From contig JAZBRS010000013.1 in NCBI GenBank assembly GCA_037176725.1, positions 10,233,001 through 10,297,000 of the forward strand: a stretch of 64,000 nucleotides of DNA. The letters are read 5' to 3'. Position 1 is the stretch's first letter. Each line of letters begins with the position of its first letter. This document shows, piece after piece, positions 34,690 to 44,695 of the stretch. The notes beneath the pieces are model-generated. The model worked only from the letters and a program-made list of their open reading frames with translations, did no database searches and was not told the origin of the DNA. A program made the position numbers and the translations under genes. The stretch comes from Posidonia oceanica (taxonomy: Eukaryota; Streptophyta; Magnoliopsida; Alismatales; Posidoniaceae).

Positions 34690-37061
34690 GGGCAGTGGTT
34701 AATTTAAGTAAAACTTGTAAATAAGACACTTTCTTTCGGTACTCTATTTTTATTTATCACTAATGCTAAGTTAGACTATAAAAATAAATACAAAAATGAT
34801 TGATGAGTGTAGACTGTACCTAACAACTTAGAGTACTAAGCAACATTGCCAAAATATTACCTAAGGTTCCCAAGCAGAGACCATCACACCCAGGGAAGGT
34901 CCAACCACTGGTTGTAACAACCTAAAGCCATCTTTAGATCCGTGGGAGTTACATACAATACACCCATAATTAGCATGCCAAAATCTAGAAAGAATCAAAG
35001 ACCAAGTCCTAGCCAAAGGAAGAAACTTGCATCCTAAATAGAAAAGGAGCTGAACAACTAGGGTAACCTCAACCTTATCCTGTCTACACATACACTTGCA
35101 CAGGGAGGTAAGAGAAAGGCAAGCTCGAAGTAGAGGCTTATGGTACGAACCGCTTGCCAAGTAACTTAGAAAGCGTCCAAAAAAGATGGCAGCAAAAACT
35201 GCCCAAACAGAGAGGAAAGAAGGCAACAAAGAAGCTGTCCAAGTGAGGAACAAATGAAAAGAGACAGTAAAAGAAACTGTCCAACTAAAAGAGGTCAGCA
35301 AAGAGCTGTCTAAAGAGCGAAAAAGGAACATGGCAAAAGCTGTATGTGTCTAAAGCCTAAATCCTAGAAAGACGCATTAAGGGCCAAGGAAAGGCAAGTG
35401 GAATTCAAGACCTAAGCCAAAGTCGAGAGCTTACTGCACTTCAAACCTCCTCCACCTATCTCACTCACAGACAAGGGGCAGGAAATCCTAGAAGTTCAAG
35501 GACTGATTAAATGAAGGAAACAACAATCAAACTAAGGCTAGTATGAGGTCCCAAGTTCTCAAAAGACGAGGCATGTTAGAAGGGAAAGCTCTCTCACCCT
35601 AGATAATACCAGGCAATGCTACAAGGTCTTTAAGTAAGAAGGTTGTGACTGCACTCATCAATCTAAAAACTACCAAAAAATCAGAAAATCCAAAAACTAC
35701 CAAAAAATTAGAAAATCCAAAAACTACCAAAAAATCAGAAAACCCAAAATCCAAAAATCAGAAATCCCAAAATACCAAAAAAATCAGAAAGTCTAAAAAT
35801 TCAAAAAATTTTAAAAAAATCCAAGAAAACCAACCAAAAAGAAGTACCATCCTCCCTACATACAAGTGAAAACTAGTAAGTAGGGAAAACGGGAATTAGT
35901 CTGACCAGTGATGCAACAATCAATTCACCCCGGATTTGGAGACAACGTCCTACTCAAGTGTGTCTCACGGCTTGGGTACATTTTCTCAACAAAGACATTG
36001 CTTCTGTAATAATCGTTAGAGTATCTACGGATGACTCACAATCAACGTCTACTGGGCTTCAATTTTCCATCTCCCTGCTGATGCCAAGACTAATTCCCTC
36101 CACCTAGTTCTCAAGCATGTTGATTAAGTGATTACTTTATCTTCTGTACAAGTATAACTTAGTCAATATACCTAGGAACTGGGAAAGGTTTACCTGTGAT
36201 TACTAACATCTTTTGTTAAGTGTGCAGGTGTAAGGCTTACAACATAAAGAATGAGCTCACGCCTAAGGGGCTCATATAGTGTGCAAAGGCACACCCACTT
36301 TGACTAAAAGGCAAACCCCGGTTTGGCAAAGGAAGGGTTCACTCCCTCACCCGGTTCTTTAATCATAGAACTCCTTTATTTGCCAAATCGAGCTGTGGGA
36401 CGACAGTCCTTTCTAGAGAGTGCTGGTCACACTCGAAGACGGAAAACACTTGACCACAACAAATTGCATTCATTCATCTTGCATATGTCCATATAATTTG
36501 GGAACAACCGTACTCCGCCGGCCTAACCTAGCATATGGACCTTTCATTGCATCGTATGTTGACCTTGCATTTGCATTTATTTGCTTGAATCATGCATCCA
36601 TGCATTTTCTCATATCATTGGAAGTGGAGCACGAACGGAGCCAAATGATCTTCAAGAGTATTAGAAACCCTTAGGACATGTGATTCTCCTAGAGCCAACC
36701 CAGTTCCTACCAATCCTTCTATCGATTCCAATCCGAGTAAAATCTCAAACATGATGCCACAAGAGCACTCCTTTTTGATCGTGTAAGGGTCCTGCCCTAC
36801 GATTTCCTCCCTAGCTTCTGCCCTGTTGAAGTACATCTCTACATGGTTGACCTGGTCTTGACATCGGTTGCGACAAATAGCCCTGACTTGACCCCTCCAT
36901 GCCTGAGTCTTCAATATGACGGTAATTAATCGAACCACTTGGCCGTTCGGCAATCTCCCGACACCAAGTCAGTTCACCCCTTCTTCCTTTTTTATTTTTA
37001 TCTTCCTTCATCCCTTGTGGCGGATTGTTTGAGATGGAGCTCCCCTTTTCAGGAAATGCTC
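34690..37061 (+). other. Post-gag non-coding region of element C
   Basis: No pol domain is found on either strand. A segment with AAGAAGCTGTCCAA-type words (35160-35320) and an A-rich tandem repeat of about 27 bp (AAAACTACCAAAAAATCAGA type, 35660-35830) have counterparts in D at 51560-51680 and 51960-52170. The stretch around 36440-36610 (CACTTGACCACAACAAATTGC) matches D at about 60408-60600. Minus-strand frames here have no recognisable domain. Confidence 0.65.
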
Positions 37062-37141
37062 AATGGGACATTTGTTCTTATCTTGGACTCAATCTTGTTC
37101 CAAGATCAACTCCAAGGAAGGGCATCTGTAGATATCCCATT
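37062..37141 (+). other. Nested stem-loop and polypurine tract of element C
   Basis: The outer stem AATGGGA (37062-37068) pairs with TCCCATT (37135-37141) inside the LTR. The inner stem ATCTTGGA (37080-37087) pairs perfectly with TCCAAGAT (37099-37106) around an 11-nt loop. The polypurine tract AAGGAAGGG is 37114-37122. The architecture equals that of A and H, although the sequence differs. Confidence 0.72.
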
Positions 37142-38561
37142 TTCGCATTTCCCAGAGTTCATAGAGGATAGGAACTTCTGAGGCACCCAGATCACATAAC
37201 TAAGGCTTTAATAACACATTTTCCAGAGTTTTCGTGACTTGCTTAAAAACAACACTTGATTCTACTTAGCTCATGGACGTTAGCTGTGGCAGAGCTGACT
37301 CGCCCAAACTAGTGGCAAGTTTGAGTACCTTTGAGCACACTTTTCCACTCAAATCCGTGGCAGATTTGAGTTAAAGAAGATGTTTTTATGATTTCATGAG
37401 ATATCTGAAGTTTTACGGGCTTTTAATCGAGTTTTCTGGATCAAACTTAAAAGACAGGGTTAAAAATGCAAAAGACGTTGCTAGTTGCCAACTGCAGAGG
37501 CAACTGGGATAGGCGCCATGTCAACAGGCGACTAACCTAGGCGCCACTCTAAGCGGTGACTGAATCGTGGGCTCCGTTAACCGAATCGAACGGTTATTTT
37601 TGGCGATTGTGTTTCACGATCCCCTCGACAGCTAGGTGCCAACCTAACAGGTGACTAACGGTCGCGGAACTGCTACGATTATTTCCCATGATCCCTTTGA
37701 CTGTTAGGCGCCAACCTAACTGGCGACTAACGATCATGGCTCCCGTCAACCGAATTTCTACGGTTTTCTCCACGTTTGACTGGGCGGTTGCTAGCCTTAG
37801 TCACCTACCCATGCGGCGACTGGCCATAACTGCCACTTTTTCTAGAAATTTCTATGTGTTAACCACCCACACTCCTTGGAGTCTATAAATAGACCCCGTG
37901 GGTCAGTGTTTGAACCCCCGGTCATTCTTGGAGAGAGCCCCTCCTTCAGTCAGGTCAGAAAGAAATCTTCTGTAGGTTTTAGGTTTCTGAGCTTCCAGTT
38001 TCGAACAGCTAAAGTTTCCAAACCAGAAACGCTAGTCTCCACCCTCTATCCAGAGAGAAACCCAACTCAGATCCCAGAGATCACTACATCCCAAGATCCC
38101 AGATATCCTGAGCCAAGCTAGAGCTCCGAGTGTGCCTCCACTTCTACTCCACTGCAAACAGTACAAGGGTGAAGGGAGTATTCTTCCAATCTAATTTCCC
38201 ATTTCATATTGCATTCCTTAAAATAGGACCCATAGCATATACATGCGGGGAACCACCCCCCGGTTAGTATTAGATTTAATTGCTTATGTTACTTTCTATC
38301 TACTTTTATTAACATTTACTACACTTGAACTAATCTAGATCTTTTTCATTTTGCTTTGGAAGGGAAGGAAAACGCTTACGTAGCACGAGGAGGCCGTTAG
38401 ACGACATCTAGCCATCGATCTAGTGGTCCGAGGACCCACATCTTCACAATCTCCCCCCAGGTGTCTTGTCTACCCAAAGGCGAGTGGCGATCACAACAAA
38501 ACTGTCAACGTCGTGGAAGCGCCGGCATCTTCAACTCAAGCACCCCAAAAATCCATCCACA
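37127..38561 (+). repeat. 3' LTR of element C
   Basis: It runs TGTAGATATCCC ... CATCCACA, 1435 bp. The TATA box is at 37884-37891. Relative to the 5' copy it has about 26 extra bp near 38065-38100 that partly repeat ATCCCAGA. Hairpin words in 37480-37830 are often better paired than in the 5' copy, for example AGTTGCC/GGCAACT at 37483-37505. Confidence 0.92.
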
Positions 38562-38566
38562 GAACC
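38562..38566. repeat. Right target-site duplication of element C (GAACC)
   Basis: This is the unmutated copy, continuous with GTAAAACATC of the H hairpin unit. Confidence 0.82.
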
Positions 38567-39390
38567 GTAAAACATCCTCTTCCGGTTTGATGAACCGTAA
38601 AACATCACTCTTCGGCTGATGATCCGAAACTCATCACTCCTTGGCCGATATCCGAAACTATCACCTGCAGTTGTGTTTTTCGGCTGATATCCAGTAACTA
38701 TCACTCACAAACACCCCTTTCCGATTTGATGATCCGTAAAACATCGCTTTCCGGTTTGATGATCCGTAAAACATCACTCTTCGGCTGATGATCTAAAACT
38801 CATCACTCTTCGGCTGATATCCGAAACTATCACGGGCATTTGTGTTTTCCGGCTGATATCCAGTAACTATCACTCACGATTGCGCTTCCCCATTTGATGA
38901 TCCGTAAAACATCGCTTTCCGGTTTGATGATCCGTAAAACATCGCTTTCCGATTTGATGATTCGTAAAACATCACTTTTCGGTTTGATGATCCGTAAAAC
39001 ATCACTCTTCGGCTGATGATCCGAAACTCATCATTCTTTCGGCTGATATCCGAAACTATCTTGTGCAATTGTGTTTTCCGGCTGATATCCAGTAACTATC
39101 ACCCTTCTGGTTTGATGAACCATAAAACATCACTTCCTGGCTGATGACCCGAAGCTCATCACCTTCGGCCGATAAGTCCGATATCTTATCACTTCCTTCG
39201 CACGACTTTGCTCCAGGAGGACGAAGTCCCGCATGCCTCCGCGGTAGGAGAAGGTGCCCCTCTCCTCCCGCACCTCTTTTGTTCTTGCTTGCTCCCTCAG
39301 GCAGGGACAGGCCTCCTCTTTTCCCCTCTCTCTCTCTCTGGGCTGGCAGGCCTAACCGCCTGGCCGACAAGCCCGTCAGACTTGTCCGGT
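38567..39390 (+). repeat. Hairpin array of element H, right part
   Basis: It consists mainly of TTTGATGATCCGTAAAACATC-type (arms GATG/CATC), CTGATGATCCGAAACTCATC-type (GATGA/TCATC) and GATATCCAGTAACTATC-type units, 38567-39160. One GATAAGTCCGATATCTTATC copy lies at 39173-39192, and GACAAG (39366-39371) pairs with CTTGTC (39381-39386) near the end. Confidence 0.87.
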
Positions 39391-39556
39391 GCCACTTGTT
39401 GCGCAAGTTTGGGTGAGCCCCCAGATTTTCGCGTTGCATCATTATTTTCCTTTTAGCTTCCTTCTACATCAGCCCTGCATTTTTCTAGTTAGGGCATTGC
39501 ATGCTAGATAGTCGCATTGCATTCCATCAGCATTCGCATCTGCATCTGCATTTTGC

Positions 39557-39706
39557 ATTGCAGCAACGAGCCACGACGTTCGGTGCATCTGCCGAATAAG
39601 TGACTCACACCGATAACAATTTTGTACTCTCGCCGGTCAGGTGGGGTGTCTTGTCAACCTTGAGCAGCGGCCTCGCTTCGCTTGACCTCGCTCAGGGAGG
39701 GGCATC
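39557..39706 (+). promoter_or_regulatory. Conserved pre-LTR block of element H with polypurine tract
   Basis: It matches 13397-13544 of A closely. The polypurine tract AGGGAGGGG is 39694-39702. Inner stem: CCTTGAGC (39658-39665) with GCTCAGGG (39690-39697), one G-U pair. Outer stem: TGGGGTGTC (39642-39650) with GACATCCCA (39711-39719), one G-U pair. The changes relative to A keep pairing. Confidence 0.82.
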
Positions 39707-42700
39707 TGTAGACATCCCATTTTGACAGACTGAATTAGTGGAATCTCTCTCTGGTGGTTTCAAAAATCCTAAACCCCTTTCAAACAAAAACCCACCTCAA
39801 ACCTAAACCCTAAAATCAATCACAAAAACCTAAGAGAAAATCCAATTCAAACCCTAGAAAAGAACCCACTAAAAACCCTAGGTAAACCCTCCAAAAATCC
39901 TAGAAAAGAACCCACAAAAAACCCTAGGAAAACCCTCCCATGAAAACCCTAGAAAAGCACTTCAAAAACTTAGAAAAAAGGAAAGAAAACAATTAAAAGA
40001 AAACCTAAAAACCCTAATTTAAAAAAACTTAACAAGAAAACAATTAATCAAAGGAAAAACATAATAAAAGACAAATCAAAAACCCTAAAACCCTAATTAA
40101 AAGAAGAAAACACAAGAAGAAACAAATCAAAACCTTAAAAAACAATTTAAAAACTTGGACAAATAATTAGATGAAAAATCCAGTTAAAAAGCAACTAAAA
40201 AGTAAGAATACATTCTAAAAATACAATTAAAAACAAACAAAAGAAAAATACAATTAAAACAAACAAAAGGAAAAAAAACCCTTTTAAAAACAATCAAAAG
40301 AAAATCCTAGAAAAAAGAAACAATCAAAGAACCTAGGATAAACAATTAAAAAAAAAAACCAACAAACAACAAACAATTAACAAACCTAAAAAACAATTAA
40401 AAGAAAAACCTAAGAAAAACAATTAAAAAGACTTAACTTAAAAAAGAAAAAACCTAATAAGTAAAACAAACTTAAAAATAATTAAAAAACAAACAACAAA
40501 CAATTGACAAACCTAAAAAACATTTAAAACATAAACTTAAGAAAAACAATTAAAAGACTTAATTTAAAAAAACGAAAAAACTTAATAAGTAAAACAAAAA
40601 TAATCAAAAGAAAAACTTAACAAACAATTAAAACAAACTTAAAAACAATTAAAAGAAAAACAATTATAAAAACTTAAACTAAAAAACAAAACAATCACTA
40701 AAACCCCTTCAAACCCTAATTAAAAAGTTTAAAAAACAATCTTCTAAACCCTAATTAAAAAACTTAACCTAAAAAGCAACCACTTTAAAACTATTTCCAG
40801 CCCCCCCTTTATTTCCAACCTTCTTCTTCTTTTTCTCCTTCTTTTCCTCCTTTCCTTCCCCTCTTATTTCTTCTTCTTCTTTTCTTTTTCTTCCTCTTCT
40901 GGCCCAGCCCACTGCCAACCTTCCCCTTTCTTTTTTTTTCATTTTTTCTCTCATCCGGCCCAACCTAGCCCACCTTCTCTTCCTTCCTTTTTTCTTTCCT
41001 TTTCCCTGGCCTTCTCCTTCTTCTTCCTTCTCCTTTCTTCCTCCTCAGGCCCACGACCTCTGCACCAGCTTCTCCTCCTTAGCCAGTAGCTTTCCCTCGC
41101 GATTCAAATTTCCCCCCACCGTCAACTCATCCTCGCCTGCCACCCCTGCACTCACAGCCTCTCTCAAGCTTGCCCGTCCTTTGGCAGCACACCCTCTGCG
41201 GTAGTTACTACTGGCTGTCGCGCGTCCCGTCCGGCAGACCTCCCTCTCACAGCATCCTCCTCCCCACGCTCGTGTTTTGAATCCACACTCGAGTGCTCCC
41301 CTCCAGATAAAACCAACAGCTTCTCCTTCTCCTTCCCCACCTTTTTTCTGTGCAATTGAGAGAGCTAGAGAGAACCCAGAGCGTCCCCCTCTCCCTTCTG
41401 CAAATTTCAGAATTTTCTCCCGCAGCAACCAGCCCACTTCCAGCTCCCAAAACTCCTACATTCCACTCCCCAGTTACACATCCAAACACCCAGAATCCTC
41501 TTCTCCCTCCTTGTGCTTCCAAAACCTAGAAACCAACCCCAAACACCACAGCCTTCGCACACACGCACAGACCTCCCTTCCCTTCAGTATTCCCAACTCC
41601 ACAACCCACGTCATCTCCTCCAAACCCAGCCCAATACTCCCTGAACCTCCAGCAAGCCACTGGAGGAATCCCCTCAGTCCAGAGAGCGACATTCCACCCC
41701 AGCAACCTGCAGCTCCACCAGCAGCACCCAAAAAACCCATCTCCACCTGCAAGCCCAAAAACCCGCTTCTGTTTAGTTCCTGAGCTCCGAAGGAGCACCA
41801 GCAACCGATCCTTGCCGTCACGCGCCGTCGAGGTCATCTGCTGTAGTGCCACCACCTCCGCCGGCTCCTGCACAACCCACTGAGGTCGGGGGAGCATCCC
41901 AGCCGCGCAAACAGGTAATTCTTCTTACCATTAGCTTAGTTTTGTCCTTCTCTAGCTTCCCAGCCCCTTGATCTAGGTTTTGCCCTCTGGTTCGCCGAGT
42001 CGCCGCTGCTGCAAGGCCGTCTTCTCTGGTGAGCTGAATCTGCGCCGATCGTGCTCTAGACGTCCGCAGCTCCTCCCAACCGTGCTCCGAGCTCCACCGA
42101 GGTCCCAGGAGCACCACCCTGCTCTCTCCTTCTGCCGCCGTCGCCTCCAACAGCCAGACCTCCTCCAGCAACCCTCTGCAGAGCTCCACCGTCGCTGTCC
42201 GACTGCCACAGCCTCTGTCATGCGCCACTGACTATCCCCCGAGCTCCGGGGAGGTCTCCTCCAGCCTCCGGCAGCCTCCGCTCCACCGTGGCCAGCTCCC
42301 TTCTCCGGCGCAGGCGGGCTGCAGCTCGCAGCCACTGTAGCACTGTAGTTAAATAAAGTTTTGATTTTAGTTTGGTTAGATACATTGAAATAAATTCCAG
42401 TAGTTTTGTTTTATTACTTTTAGGTCCAGTCGTAGTTTAAGTTTCATTTAATTCCTGAATAAAACTATATTGCATTGCTTTTAATTCCTGTCTTTTCTTT
42501 TTATTACATCTTAGTCCTGTTGCAGTTCAAAATCTTTTTGCATCCTTTAGTTTTAGTCCAGTAGCTTGTTTTCTTTACATTCAAGTCCTGCAGTTGTTAA
42601 AATCATTTAATTTCATGTTTTTATCATATTACATTGCATTTATCTTCTGTAATTTATTTTATTTACATTTCAGTCCTCTGTTTTGTTTATCAATCATTTA

Positions 42701-43009
42701 AATTCTAAGTTTACCATACTGCATTGCATGTTATATTCTGTATTTTATTTTTATTACTTTAAAGTCCTCTGTTCAGCTGGAAATCATTTAATCTCATACT
42801 TTACCATATTACATTGCACTTTTTATTCTATATTATGGTTTTATTACTTTTCAGTCCTCTACTTGTTAGACATATCATTTAATTTGCATTTTACCTTATT
42901 CCATTGCATAAAACACCAGCATTTTACTTTATTTGCATCCAGATCCATTCACAGCATACATTTTATTTTTATACATTGCATTTGACCCCCTGGCTTTTAA
43001 ATAATTGCA

Positions 43010-43340
43010 TATAGGTCCTCAGGTTTGCATTTGCATTGCATCTAGGCCCCTGAGTTTACATTTGCATTTCATACAGGTCCCTAGGTTTGCATTTAGTTGC
43101 ATCCAAGTCCCTAGGTTTGCATTTAGTTGCATCTAGGCCCCTGAGTTTGCATTTGCATTGCATATAGATCCTTAGGTTTGCATTTGCATTGCATCTAGGC
43201 CCCTGAATTTACATTTGCATTTCATACAGGTCCCTAGGTTTGCATTTAGTTGCATCCAAGTCCCTAGGTTTGCATTTAGTTGCATCTAGGCCCCTGAGTT
43301 TGCATCTGCATTGCACATAGGCCCCTAGATTTTGTATTTA
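43010..43340 (+). repeat. Degenerate GCATTTGCATTGCATCTAGGCCCC repeats in the H LTR
   Basis: Units of roughly 40 bp combine a TTTGCATT word with TAGGCCCCT or AAGTCCCTAGG. A larger block of about 150 bp is itself duplicated (43040-43190 and 43193-43320). The A LTR has the same words but fewer and less regular. Confidence 0.8.
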
Positions 43341-43689
43341 ATTGCATCTAGCCCCCTACAGTCTCTCCTAATTACATTTAGGTCATTTTCTTGCATTTTT
43401 GCATGCATAACTCCTAATTAGCTTTGCATTCAGCATATGTATTGTTGCATCATCATTCCTGCATGCATTTGCCTTGTTTTGCACACCCTTAGGGAGTATT
43501 TACATTTAGGCCCCTACCTTTTCTGGCCCTTGAGCCTTCTGACTTGAAACCTAAATAACTTTTGATCGGACCGTTGGATTTCCACGATCTAACTGTCCAG
43601 ATCTTCCTAGTTGAATGATCTTTCATTCTAACCAAAGTTATCTCAGATCAGGCTTCAGATTCTCAAGATAAGTCCATCTGAAACACAAT

Positions 43690-43925
43690 ACAGTATCATT
43701 TGCATTGTTTTGCGTACCCGCATCCTGTTTTGCTTGCATTTGCATTGTTTTGTGTGCCCGCATCAGTTTTGCTTGCATTTGCATTGTTTTGCGTGCCCGC
43801 ATTCTGTTCTGCTTGCATTTGCATTGTTTTGTGTGCTCGCATCCTGTTTTGCTTGCATTTGCATTGTTTTGCATGCCCGCATCCTGTTTTGCTTGCATTT
43901 GCATTGTTTTATGCGCCCGCTTTTG
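43690..43925 (+). repeat. Minisatellite of ~42 bp in the H LTR
   Basis: About six copies of a unit built from TTTGCATTGTTTTGCGTGCC and CGCATCCTGTTTTGCTTGCA. A's LTR has a related but different array at 18475-18720. Open frames across it are repeat artefacts. Confidence 0.85.
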
Positions 43926-44695
43926 TTTTCCTTCACCCTTGCACCGTTTTGGGTGCCGACTTTCATTTCTCGCACCATTTTGCGTGTTTGCTGTTGTTTT
44001 CCTTTGCATGTCGCTTGCATGTGTATGGTTTTACCTCTGTTTTGTTTTATCGCTTGCATTTGCATTTAAGGCAGTGATGCTTACTGCCTAGAGTTCTCAC
44101 GAACCAGGGTTCGCCCGGTTCGAAACACAGACAGTGCTGCTGAGCACTTAGATTGCACGTTTCATTCCTTGCACGCATTTCACCATTTAGAGCGCACCTT
44201 TGAGCATATAATTAGGCATTCATGGCACTTAAGCATTCAAAGCATGTATTTCCCTGCATATGCGAGCATAAGCCTAGAAAGACCGATTCTCGGGCGTGTC
44301 GAGGGTGCCTAATACCTTCCCCACACGTAATAGGAGTCCTTGCCCTTTCTCATGGCTCGTAGTGACCATACTACCCTTTTCCTAGGTACGAGTCACATCA
44401 TTGCACTTCATTGCATCCCATTTCATCTGCATTGCATTGCATTGCATCTTTTGCTTGGTTTTGCATGTTTATTCACGCATTTTCCTGATTTTTCTTGTCT
44501 CCCGACTTAATAGACACGATGGCGACTCTGATTTATCTTATCTTCTCATTTTCTTTCCTTTTTCCCCCTTTTTAAAGTATTTTCGAGTCAAGTCTTCCTT
44601 CTCGGATACACCCGCTAATAGTGAACCTGATTCCGATCGGTGCACGCAACCTTTGGCAGTGTGCATGGACGATCTGAACATCGGGATTACTACAA

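Larger units (their letters stand above)
29173..38561 (+). mobile_element. Element C: gag-only LTR retrotransposon nested in H
   Basis: It has LTRs of 1409 and 1435 bp (TGTAAATATCCC/TGTAGATATCCC ... ATCCATCCACA), a 1.4-kb leader, a gag frame of 890 codons and a 2.4-kb non-coding region with polypurine tract. No protease, RT, RNase H or integrase sequence is present. This layout matches what has been called a TR-GAG type of non-autonomous element. LTR copies differ at roughly 40-50 places plus a 26-bp indel by eye, so C is older than A. Its post-gag region resembles that of D (A-rich repeats, AAGAAGCTGTCCA words), which suggests a D-like autonomous relative. Confidence 0.9.
1..44695 (+). mobile_element. 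Element H: Tat/Ogre-type Ty3/gypsy retrotransposon, 5' end outside the window
   Basis: This is the central old element. Its order is leader, gag (231-2772), protease to integrase (19360-25642), a spacer, a DUF7745 ORF (27124-28326), a hairpin array (28636-29167 and 38567-39390), a polypurine tract (39694-39702) and a 3' LTR (39707-44695). It is split by A (2773-19354) and by C (29173-38561). The reading frame at the end of gag continues after A once A and one copy of the 5-bp duplication are removed. The 3' end is followed by AAATG (44696-44700); the matching left copy would be outside the window. Many in-frame stops and a few frameshifts show it is inactive. The lineage call rests on protein motifs and domain order, not on a tree. 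Confidence 0.85.
39707..44695 (+). repeat. 3' LTR of element H (4989 bp)
   Basis: It starts TGTAGACATCCC and ends ATCGGGATTACTACA, matching A's end ATCGGGATCGCTACA. Zones follow the A plan: CCCTAG-rich (39770-39970), A-rich (39970-40790), pyrimidine tract (40800-41050), GC-rich (41050-42330), a donor-like CAG|GTAATT (cut after 41914), CACTGTAGCACTGTAG at 42329-42344, T-rich TTTGCATTTAGGTCC repeats (42350-43480), a minisatellite (43690-43925) and the Tat motif (44277-44332). About 40 bp near 44641-44680 are absent from A. Confidence 0.9.

Noticed and set aside
34861..35331. Minus-strand Phe/Leu-rich frame in C
   Set aside because: It is the complement of the AAGAAGCTGTCC repeat region and recurs as a different frame in D. 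No domain is recognisable.
36615..36953. Minus-strand frame in C as a counterpart of D's antisense genes
   Set aside because: No PMD or DUF7745 motif and no splice sites are visible; similarity to D is at DNA level only and outside D's antisense genes.
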